A stretch of 64,000 nt of DNA from Pseudomonas fluorescens (GTDB lineage Bacteria; Pseudomonadota; Gammaproteobacteria; Pseudomonadales; Pseudomonadaceae): assembly GCF_902497745.1 (NCBI RefSeq), contig NZ_CABVHJ010000028.1, positions 1 through 64,000 of the forward strand, given 5' to 3'. The translations under genes were made by a program, and so were the position numbers. Positions 1 to 7,486 of the stretch are shown piece by piece (the stretch's first letter is position 1; every line of letters begins with the position of its first letter). The notes beneath the pieces are model-generated. The model ran no database searches and was not told where the DNA came from. It saw only the letters and a list, made by a program, of their open reading frames with translations.

Positions 1-141
1 TCCGAGCGATTCAAAACATCGCCCGAAGCCCGCGACGAGGCGATTGTCCTGACAGTCCAGGAACTGAACTGGCTACTCGACGGCTTCGACCTCTGGCGCA
101 ACCGCCCTCATCAGGTTTTGACACTTCGATACGTCGCCTGA
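1..141 (+). CDS. tnpB: IS66 accessory protein TnpB, C-terminal 46 residues (partial)
   Basis: This is an open frame from the window edge to a TGA at 139-141. It encodes a tail with ELNWLLDGFDLWRNRPHQ and ends in RYVA, which resembles the C-terminus of the IS66 Orf2/TnpB family. TnpB is needed with TnpA for transposition of most IS66 elements, although its biochemical role is unknown. It lies 18 bases ahead of the TnpC start, the usual IS66 arrangement. Only the C-terminal part is visible, so whether the full gene is intact cannot be judged. Confidence 0.75.
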   Translation, partial: SERFKTSPEARDEAIVLTVQELNWLLDGFDLWRNRPHQVLTLRYVA

Positions 142-159
142 TTCGGTATAATCCGCGGC

Positions 160-1692
160 ATGATTTCCATGCCCAAAGACCTTCCTGATGATCCTGTTTT
201 GCTCAGGCAATTGCTTGAGCAAATGATCAGTGAGCGGGCGTCTGACAAAGGCAAGATTGTTCATCTTGAAGAAGAGAACGCGCTGTTGCGCCAAAGATTG
301 TTCGGGCGTAAGTCCGAGCAAACGACTGATCCGGCAACGCCGCAGCTGGCGCTCTTCAATGAAGCAGAAAGTGTTGCAGAGCCTGTCGATGAAGCCTGCG
401 AAGAAGAAGTTGTCGTGCCGACCAAACGTCGCGGCAAACGTAAGCCGCTGCCCACCGACCTGCCCCGAATCGAAGTCATCCATGAACTTCCCGAGCATGA
501 GCTGACGTGTGCCTGCGGCTGCCGTAAACACGCCATCGGCGAGGAGGTCAGCGAACAGCTTGAAATCATCCCGATGCAGATCCGCGTGATCAAGCATGTA
601 CGCAAGGTCTATGGCTGCCGCGATTGTGAGTCGGCACCGGTGACGGCGGATAAACCCGCCCAACTGATTGAAAAAAGCATGGCCAGTCCGAGCGTGCTGG
701 CCATGTTGCTGACGACCAAATACGTCGACGGTCTACCGCTTCACCGTTTCGAAAAGGTGCTGGGCCGTCATGGCATCGATATCCCGCGCCAGACCCTGGC
801 CCGCTGGGTCATCCAGTGCGGTGAGCACTTTCAGCCGCTGCTCAATTTGATGCGCGATAGCCTGTTGGCCAGCCGCATCATCCACTGCGATGAAACGCGC
901 GTGCAGGTGCTCAAAGAGCCGGATCGGGAGCCAAGCAGCCAGTCCTGGATGTGGGTGCAAACCGGTGGCCCGCCTGACAGGCCAGTGATCCTTTTTGACT
1001 ATTCCACCAGCCGGGCGCAGGAGGTGCCGACGCGCCTGCTCGATGGCTATCGCGGCTACGTGATGACTGACGATTATGCCGGTTACAACGCGCTGGGCGC
1101 ACAGGCCGGAGTTGAGCGTTTGGGCTGCTGGGCGCATGCTCGGCGCAAGTTTGTCGAAGCGCAAAAAGTGCAACCCAAGGGCAAGACGGGACGTGCGGAT
1201 ATCGCGCTGAACCTGATCAACAAGCTTTACGGCATCGAGCGCGACCTCAAGGATAACGTCGATGAAGATCGCAAGACCGGTCGCCATGAACGCAGCCTGC
1301 CGGTGCTGGCTCAGCTAAAAAGCTGGATGGAAAAGACGCGGCCGCAGGTCACGGCTCAGAATGCCTTGGGTAAAGCCGTCGGTTACCTGGCGAGCAACTG
1401 GAACAAACTTGAGCGGTATGTCGAGCAAGGCTACTTGCCGATCGACAACAATGCCGCCGAACGTGCGATCCGGCCCTTCGTCATCGGTAGAAAGAATTGG
1501 TTGTTCAGCGACACGCCCAAAGGCGCGACGGCCAGCGCTCAGCTTTACAGCCTGGTCGAGACGGCCAAAGCCAATGACCAAGAACCCTATGCGTGGCTGC
1601 GCCACGCACTGGAGCGTTTGCCACTGGCGTCCTCGGTTGAGGATTACGAAGCCCTGTTGCCGTGGAACTGCTCGCCGGTATCACCTGGCTGA
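160..1692 (+). CDS. tnpC: IS66-family transposase TnpC (DDE type)
   Basis: This 510-residue protein has the normal IS66 transposase length and layout. An N-terminal leucine-zipper-like stretch (about residues 30-50) is followed by a zinc-finger region with cysteine pairs (C117/C119/C121 and C153/C156). The DDE catalytic core has D244 in HCDETRV, D304 or D305 in TDDYAGY, and E434 in NNAAERAIRPF followed by GRKNWLF. The C-terminal IS66 tail (SVEDYEALLPWN) is present. It catalyses cut-and-paste or copy-and-paste movement of the element. Start choice is between ATG 160 and ATG 169; neither has a strong ribosome-binding site, and the first is kept. No frameshift is seen, so the enzyme may be active. 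Confidence 0.93.
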   Translation: MISMPKDLPDDPVLLRQLLEQMISERASDKGKIVHLEEENALLRQRLFGRKSEQTTDPATPQLALFNEAESVAEPVDEACEEEVVVPTKRRGKRKPLPTDLPRIEVIHELPEHELTCACGCRKHAIGEEVSEQLEIIPMQIRVIKHVRKVYGCRDCESAPVTADKPAQLIEKSMASPSVLAMLLTTKYVDGLPLHRFEKVLGRHGIDIPRQTLARWVIQCGEHFQPLLNLMRDSLLASRIIHCDETRVQVLKEPDREPSSQSWMWVQTGGPPDRPVILFDYSTSRAQEVPTRLLDGYRGYVMTDDYAGYNALGAQAGVERLGCWAHARRKFVEAQKVQPKGKTGRADIALNLINKLYGIERDLKDNVDEDRKTGRHERSLPVLAQLKSWMEKTRPQVTAQNALGKAVGYLASNWNKLERYVEQGYLPIDNNAAERAIRPFVIGRKNWLFSDTPKGATASAQLYSLVETAKANDQEPYAWLRHALERLPLASSVEDYEALLPWNCSPVSPG

Positions 1693-1737
1693 GCGCTCAC
1701 CCCATCCTGAAATCGGTGGGGTTTATGGAGCGCTTAC

Positions 1738-2059
1738 GTTTAAATCGCCTTATATCGTGCGTGAAACTGCAAAGTGGAAGTGCTGTCCCCGCTGCGCACG
1801 AAATCATCCAGAAGTCAAAGAGCGACGCCGGAACACAATGAAATTAAAGGGTGGTGAATACCTGGAGGCGCTTCGTGAGAGAGGCCGAGCCATTGGTCTG
1901 GAGCTAGTGGATGCCGATTGGAAAACTGCGGCTCAACACGTCACTTATAGGTTCAAATGCATCCACACGAAAGCTGAAGTGAAACCCAGAAACTACAACA
2001 GCGTATTCTTGGGGTACAACGGTTGCGATTGCGATGAACACCGCCGACCACGAGTTTGA
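1738..2059 (+). pseudogene. 3' remnant of a small zinc-ribbon gene cut by IS66
   Basis: Directly after the IS66 tip an open frame runs to a stop at 2057-2059. It contains CCPRCARNHPE, then from an internal ATG at 1838 a stretch MKLKGGEYLEALRERG, and ends with a second cysteine/histidine cluster (YRFKCIHT, later CDCDEH). The pattern looks like a DNA-binding zinc ribbon of the kind found in phage- and nuclease-associated proteins, but no family was recognised. The natural 5' end is missing. Before the junction the same frame runs as a shadow inside the transposase, so the gene is inferred to be truncated by the insertion. A 73-residue product from ATG 1838 is possible. Confidence 0.5.
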
Positions 2060-2302
2060 CCCAGCGAACAATTTTGATTTGTATCGATCTCTTGTCCAGA
2101 TTGAGGTGATTAAGTCACTTCATTTTCCGTTCTTCACGGCGAGATGATGTCGAAGAGCGGCGGACTGCCATCAACATCGCCATAAAGCTGATCTCGTCCC
2201 AGAGGTAGCTTCTCTCCGCCCATGACTTTATGTCGTTCTGAGCGTTTACAGTTCGTTACTCAAAAGCTTGATCGGGCACCGGTATACCATCGTTTACCTG
2301 GT

Positions 2303-4561
2303 CTAGAGATCGACATCGTCAAAGATGTTTCGGCCGCCCTCCTGTGCAGATGGCCGCATCAGATCGCTTCGGCCAACTGCAGGCTCTTCTCCCCGCTCCT
2401 GTGATACTTCGCTCACCCACTCCTCGACTCGGCGCCTTTGAGTTTCGACCACATCCTCCACCCTGGGCCATTCAGGGAAAGCCGCACGTATTCCCTCTAG
2501 CTGATCAATAAAATCAGAAAGGTGGTAATCAGGATCGTCCTCATAGCTATACATTTCCTGCTGAGACTGGCGAATCCTGTCTAGGTCAGGCAAGACATGC
2601 TTCTGTACATCGCTGTAGAAGTCTTCCCGCTCCTGGTCACTAAAGAACTCATGCATGTCCTGATCGTAGATGTACCCTAGGTCATCCTCATCGAACACAA
2701 AGCCGTGAATTTTGGTCGAGATCGCACCCCTTGCTGATTCCTCAAAAAGGCCTTGTCGAAGCAAGCGCAGTGCAAGGTCAGACGACATCGTGAATAGGTT
2801 TCTCGCAAAATCACGAACCAGGCTGGAGGCCAGTTCACCATCAGTTTTCGAGTACATGGCCAGAAATACGGCGTCAGTCCTGCGCAGCAGGAAAGAGTAC
2901 AATCTGCCCCGCCTCATGCGCACCACTTCGGCCCCACAAGTGACGTACTGATAGCATCGTGTTGCGATCACTGCGAACATGCTCGACGGCAAAATCGTAG
3001 CATTCTGGATGCCCGCATCGCCGCACGTCACAAGTTCCATCAAGCGCTCAATGGGTGTGCCATCTACAAAAATCTGCAGGTGATCAGGACTCTGAGCGAG
3101 AATTAAAGCAAACGCATCGCCAATCGTTGGGTGCTTGAACCTCCAATAGCGTCCTTCAGCAGTATCTGCCACTTGTACAAAGCTTCCACGGAGGCTCTCA
3201 AGCGCTCGGATGCAACCGGCTTGATTACCACCCAACCGTTCAATTGTCTTCACCTCATCCCCTGAGAGGTTGACCGGGCTTTCGATTGCTCCGTGCTTCA
3301 TGTAGAGCAAAGCCAATGCTGCTTGGCTTTCGTCATCCATGCCCTGCATTGTCTCAACGAGCCATCGCTCCTGCTTAGCGACAAACTCATCAATGCCTTT
3401 ATGGTCAACCTTGAGCGCCTTGGTGAATTCAATGCTGCCCAAGCGCCGAGCTGTCTCAGGAGCGAACCGACTGTGAGCTGCCACCGCAGGAAGAAACTCC
3501 TTTAAAGCCGTCCGAACCCGCCGCGGTTGGTTGCCAAGCTTCACATGGTTGTAGAGGATTTCTGACTTTTCTCGTGGGGTCAGCTCTTTCACGTCGATGA
3601 CCACCTGGCTTTCCTCGATCAAAGGAAATGCCGTTCTCTTGAGATCACGCCGTGCGCTGTTGTAGATGTAATCACGGCTAGTCAGGACTACCCGATGGCC
3701 CGCTCGGATCATCGTCGAGAGCGCTGGGAGTATCCGGTTCCATTCCATCACTAGGTCGGCTTCGTACTGCATCGCCCCAAAGGCGTCATCAACCCAGATG
3801 AACTGAGATGCTTCGTCCGTATTCCAGTGATCTCGAATTTGCTCGGGCTTTTCCAGCTTCAACACCCTACTTCCCCACTTATCCATCGCACACATCGCCA
3901 TAAGTGAGGCAATCGTCGTCTTTCCTGCAGCGGGCTCTCCAACCAGGAGAACAAAACCATGCTGCTGAAGGGCCTGAAGTGCTTTGCGATAGGTGCCAGT
4001 CACCACAAGCTTTGAAAGCTCAGGAAGCTCCGTCAGTAGCGCCTTCGTCTGCTTGTACCGTCTCTCATCCAAGATCTGACTGAGGTCACCCAGACCATAG
4101 AGCCGAGGCACATTCATGCGCAGGTTACTGTTTAGCTGGATCTTCTCGCAGATCCATGTGGAGCCCAGCAGCAGAACGTGCTTGGCCCCTGCATCTTCAA
4201 ATGCCTGCTTGATCTTGAGATGGCTCTCTCCAGTCCAGTCGCCGTTCGTCATCAGAACATAGACATCACACTGTCCCTTGGCGACGAGTCTGTGCACTTT
4301 TTCACGCTCACCAGACACATCTGACAGCGTCAGATTATGATCACGGCGCGATGTGAACTTGCACTGGAAAACAAACGCGCCTTCATACAGCTCATTTGGC
4401 TGAGGAGACCACGTCCCCTTGAACCCACCGTCGCGACCTCCATCATTTCCCTCTAGAAACGTCTCGACCGTCTGACCCAATACCGTAGAGGCTACAGCCA
4501 TACATAACTGCTGAAAGCTATGCCAACCCAAGAGGTGAAGGTCGTATTTTGGGGTGCTCAT
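2303..4561 (-). CDS. Mrr-like nuclease fused to STAND (nSTAND3-type) ATPase
   Basis: The protein has 752 residues from ATG 4561, chosen over an ATG eight codons upstream because AAGGA lies 10 bases before it. N-terminal residues 8-140 look like an Mrr-type restriction endonuclease, with GNDGGRDGGF (D44) followed by FVFQCKF (Q66-C-K68), a D...QxK active site. A STAND-like ATPase follows, with Walker A GEPAAGKTT (208-216) and Walker B FIWVDDA (254-260). The long C-terminal half is probably helical and sensory. Such nuclease-STAND fusions are antiphage defence proteins in which target recognition triggers oligomerisation and DNA cleavage. It is the last of four minus-strand genes in this part of the island. 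Function is inferred from domains; the exact defence family is not certain. Confidence 0.75.
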   Translation of the reverse strand: MSTPKYDLHLLGWHSFQQLCMAVASTVLGQTVETFLEGNDGGRDGGFKGTWSPQPNELYEGAFVFQCKFTSRRDHNLTLSDVSGEREKVHRLVAKGQCDVYVLMTNGDWTGESHLKIKQAFEDAGAKHVLLLGSTWICEKIQLNSNLRMNVPRLYGLGDLSQILDERRYKQTKALLTELPELSKLVVTGTYRKALQALQQHGFVLLVGEPAAGKTTIASLMAMCAMDKWGSRVLKLEKPEQIRDHWNTDEASQFIWVDDAFGAMQYEADLVMEWNRILPALSTMIRAGHRVVLTSRDYIYNSARRDLKRTAFPLIEESQVVIDVKELTPREKSEILYNHVKLGNQPRRVRTALKEFLPAVAAHSRFAPETARRLGSIEFTKALKVDHKGIDEFVAKQERWLVETMQGMDDESQAALALLYMKHGAIESPVNLSGDEVKTIERLGGNQAGCIRALESLRGSFVQVADTAEGRYWRFKHPTIGDAFALILAQSPDHLQIFVDGTPIERLMELVTCGDAGIQNATILPSSMFAVIATRCYQYVTCGAEVVRMRRGRLYSFLLRRTDAVFLAMYSKTDGELASSLVRDFARNLFTMSSDLALRLLRQGLFEESARGAISTKIHGFVFDEDDLGYIYDQDMHEFFSDQEREDFYSDVQKHVLPDLDRIRQSQQEMYSYEDDPDYHLSDFIDQLEGIRAAFPEWPRVEDVVETQRRRVEEWVSEVSQERGEEPAVGRSDLMRPSAQEGGRNIFDDVDL

Positions 4562-4915
4562 TTGACGTTCGATCCTTGCAGCCACGTACCGATGCTGGAC
4601 AAAGTGTCCATCATAACGAAATTGTCGAAATGCCGTGCACTGGAAATAGCAGTATTACTTTCTAACCTGGATTTTGGGGCCGATCTTTCGCTTCTATATT
4701 GGCATTATAGAAATATAATTCGCAACTCTGCTGATTCTTTTAACCTTCACTTGAAAGCAAGTACTGCCGCATACATTACAGGCGACAGCCCAGTGTATTT
4801 GATGGACCCATTCTTTCAGCATCGACGAGATACTAGGCAAAGCAATCCGGATCGCAAAAGCTAAAATATCATTAGTGAAAAAGTAACGCAGAGCTCAATC
4901 AGCCCTTCGGAATAA
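4562..4915. other. Intergenic region upstream of the nuclease-STAND gene
   Basis: About 350 bases of AT-rich sequence separate the nuclease-STAND gene from the HEPN-like gene. A plus-strand open frame begins inside the nuclease gene and crosses this gap, but it has no ribosome-binding site and no recognisable product. No hairpin terminator, repeat or RNA gene was recognised. The gap could hold a separate promoter for the minus-strand gene. Confidence 0.4.
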
Positions 4916-6223
4916 TCAATTACTCATACCAAGCTTTCTACTAAACCACTGATAGGTTGAATAATCAAACTTACTTCCTAGAAGACTATCAATCCTCGCC
5001 TTTATAACCACATAGTCGTGCCGCGCACGATTACGATCATAACATTGACTATTACTTTCCACCTTAAGCGCCAAATCATGCAAAGCTGCCTCATTGAAAA
5101 GTTCGATATATTGAGGTATAGCCACTTGAAATCTCGAATCCGCTTGATCGTAACCACTGCTTGATGCGTAATACGTCGAGAGAATATTACAAAACCTCTC
5201 CTGCCACTCATCCGAATCAGACAGCCCCAATAGAGCATCTAATTGCTTAGGCGAAAATACAGGATCTTCAGTCTTAATCCATGCCTCAATATCTTGACCA
5301 TGTTGCATAAGGTCGGCTTTAACAAACCACCCCACCGTCTTACCGACATCACTTTCCGTCACGCAATGCTCAACTTTCATACGTGCGGCTGCATTTAGCA
5401 ACGGAAATATCTCCGCATTCCGAGATAAAAAATAGATCAGAAAATCTAATGGCTGACCACCGCTAGCTACATTACTAAAATAGTCAACATCGCCCCGTAC
5501 CCAATCAGCAATGGAACCTTTATTTCTTGTGGCAATAACCTCTAAAGCTTGTAAATTGATTAGTCGATTTTTGTCACAATCTTCATTCTCGACTTTAAAA
5601 ACAATTTTCCATAGCGAACGAAAAAGACTTCTTTCAACTGGAACTGTCGTCCGTTCAAGATAGCGACTCTCGACGTACCTCTTTACTTTCAGCGGACTAT
5701 TTAAAACAAGCTTCGATTCTGCAATATCAGCAAGCAACTCCCCCATGATGTGCTGCGTGTAAAATGGCGACTTATTTAACAGCCCCTCCAAAACACATCT
5801 AAGCAATGATCTTACAGTGTCTTTTTGTGGTGAATGAAGCTCTCGCTCTCCATTTAAAATAGGGTGGGCAGATAGATGCCGCTGTTTCTGCAGGTAGCGT
5901 AAATTTTCATACTCAGCGGTATCGATCAAGTTGGTTTTCGAGTAAACATCATCAATGAGCTGCAACTCCCAAGCAGATGATTTCGAATCAGCTCGCTGAA
6001 TCTCGCTCATATCACCGAGAATTTTCTTTGCAGAAGCATCTTCATACAAATCGATGAGGCTTTGCAATTTATAAACCACATCACAGACAGCCACAGACCA
6101 AAGCATAACCACGGCAGACCGATAATTACCATTGTAATAGGATGACAACACCTCCCGAAAATAATCTTTAGACTTACCATAGTGAATTAGATCGGCCGCC
6201 TTTTCCAAAGAAAAATCTTGCAT
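4916..6223 (-). CDS. HEPN-like protein of unknown function, AT-rich
   Basis: This 435-residue protein starts at ATG 6223, supported by AGGAGGTGA a few bases upstream; an ATG seven codons earlier overlaps that site and is unlikely. The N-terminal part (residues 10-125) resembles a HEPN fold. It has a helix of the type NGNYRSAVVMLWSVAVCD and a later RHLSAHP (R115 to H120) matching the R-x4-6-H motif of HEPN ribonucleases. The remaining 300 residues were not recognised. HEPN proteins commonly act as RNases in toxin-antitoxin and abortive-infection systems. Base composition is clearly lower in GC than the flanking chromosome, suggesting transfer. It lies 65 bases downstream of another unknown AT-rich gene on the same strand, so the two are probably co-transcribed. 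HEPN assignment is inference from motif and helix pattern. Confidence 0.6.
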   Translation of the reverse strand: MQDFSLEKAADLIHYGKSKDYFREVLSSYYNGNYRSAVVMLWSVAVCDVVYKLQSLIDLYEDASAKKILGDMSEIQRADSKSSAWELQLIDDVYSKTNLIDTAEYENLRYLQKQRHLSAHPILNGERELHSPQKDTVRSLLRCVLEGLLNKSPFYTQHIMGELLADIAESKLVLNSPLKVKRYVESRYLERTTVPVERSLFRSLWKIVFKVENEDCDKNRLINLQALEVIATRNKGSIADWVRGDVDYFSNVASGGQPLDFLIYFLSRNAEIFPLLNAAARMKVEHCVTESDVGKTVGWFVKADLMQHGQDIEAWIKTEDPVFSPKQLDALLGLSDSDEWQERFCNILSTYYASSSGYDQADSRFQVAIPQYIELFNEAALHDLALKVESNSQCYDRNRARHDYVVIKARIDSLLGSKFDYSTYQWFSRKLGMSN

Positions 6224-6288
6224 AACCCTCACCTCCTGACACAATTAAAATTAGACACGACTTAAACACAAGGCAACGCCCTCGATTG

Positions 6289-7230
6289 TTATTTCGTTTT
6301 TTGATTTTCACCCCATGGTAGATCGACATTCTCTTTTAACTCTCCCGCCAAGCCCGTAGAGGTCTCAAAAGAAATTAACCCGTCCGTTAATTTTTTCAGT
6401 AGCAACTCGAGAGCTTTATTATTTTGCAAAAGAATTGCTAATGACTTAACTCGCTCGAGTTGCTTTGGCTCGGACTCCTGCCAAGAACATGTGAGGATAC
6501 GCATGCCTTCTTGAGTGATGATTTTACTATCACGCCAAATGTTTTTCTCAATCTCCTCTGTCGTCACTTGTATATCCATCAACTTCAAGAGAGCAGAAAC
6601 ATCAACACCCATTTTCTCCATAACACATTGATTAACAACGCTCCGCCAACTAAACCCTCCTTGCCACCATTCCACCTCCGAGCACAAACACTCTATCAGA
6701 GCCTCGGACAACTCATTAGCCATTTGCTTTAACGCTACATCATTCTTCAAAGATCCGACATCTTCTCTAACGGTAACATCGAGATTACACAACAAAATCT
6801 CAGTTAGAGCCTCGACATAGGACGCGAAATCTTTGAATGCTAGTTCTTTTTCAGAAAAAGCATCATAGGTGTTAGCAGAGTCTCTTGCCGCCATATATTT
6901 TATCCGTGACTCGTGCATTTCCGCCAACAAAACGCCCCACACATCACTTGATCCAATCAAAAATTGGACACCTAAGTTTACCCTTACCCCCTCAGAGCTA
7001 GCCCCTCGATACCTTAGCCAATTTCGATAGATATTTTCACGCTGTGCCTTAAGCTCCTTCACCTCCCGCCTAAAATAACCGCCGCCTAAAAATTCGTGAT
7101 AACTTTTAATTACTTTATAGAAATGAAAGTATTTTTTGCCACCCTGCCCTTCCTCATGCGCCACGCATAAAAAATCTCCAAGCCCAACAACATCTATTAT
7201 TTTAATACTTTGAAATACTTCGCTACCCAC
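6289..7230 (-). CDS. Unknown AT-rich gene paired with the HEPN-like gene
   Basis: The product has 313 residues and no family was recognised. It starts with GTG at 7230, five bases after a strong AAGGGGG ribosome-binding site. It is soluble and rich in charged residues, with no signal peptide or membrane segment and no nucleotide-binding motif. The tail LPWGENQKTK is highly polar. It is followed after 65 bases by the HEPN-like gene in the same orientation and shares its low GC content, so the two look like one transferred unit. A role as sensor, antitoxin or partner of the HEPN protein is possible but cannot be shown from the sequence. Confidence 0.6.
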   Translation of the reverse strand: MGSEVFQSIKIIDVVGLGDFLCVAHEEGQGGKKYFHFYKVIKSYHEFLGGGYFRREVKELKAQRENIYRNWLRYRGASSEGVRVNLGVQFLIGSSDVWGVLLAEMHESRIKYMAARDSANTYDAFSEKELAFKDFASYVEALTEILLCNLDVTVREDVGSLKNDVALKQMANELSEALIECLCSEVEWWQGGFSWRSVVNQCVMEKMGVDVSALLKLMDIQVTTEEIEKNIWRDSKIITQEGMRILTCSWQESEPKQLERVKSLAILLQNNKALELLLKKLTDGLISFETSTGLAGELKENVDLPWGENQKTK

Positions 7231-7486
7231 TCAAGCCCCCTTCAAATCACGACACATGTCACATGTAAGAAATTGCCGCTGTCTAGCAGCTTCATCATCA
7301 CATCCCCCACCCTCAAAAAATTGAGAGCCACTAATTACACTCTGCACAGACTTGCAAACCAAGAATCGTCGAAACTCATAACTCCGACTGAAAACTTATA
7401 CCTGCATTAATACTTCCCCACGTTGACGCAAATAGAGACACAACATAAATCAATCGATAAAAGTGCATATCTAGTTCATCACCACG

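Larger units (their letters stand above)
1..1737 (+). mobile_element. IS66-family insertion sequence, left end outside window
   Basis: The element contains the end of a TnpB-type accessory gene followed by a full TnpC-type DDE transposase, the gene order of IS66-family elements. The right tip is placed at about 1737, because IS66 termini normally begin GTAAGCG and the plus strand here ends with the reverse complement CGCTTAC (1731-1737). The left terminus lies outside the window, so the target duplication (expected 8 bases) cannot be checked. Beyond the tip an open zinc-ribbon reading frame resumes, so the element appears to have disrupted a gene. Both transposition genes visible here look intact. 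Confidence 0.85.

Noticed and set aside
1361..2059. Single 232-codon open frame across the IS66 end
   Set aside because: The first two thirds is an alternative frame inside the transposase; only the part after 1737 looks like coding sequence.
4520..4864. Plus-strand open frame across the gap before the HEPN-like gene
   Set aside because: It begins inside the nuclease-STAND gene and has no ribosome-binding site or recognisable product.
7210..7410. Plus-strand open frame overlapping the start of the unknown AT-rich gene
   Set aside because: It is AT-rich by composition, has no ribosome-binding site and overlaps the opposite gene start.
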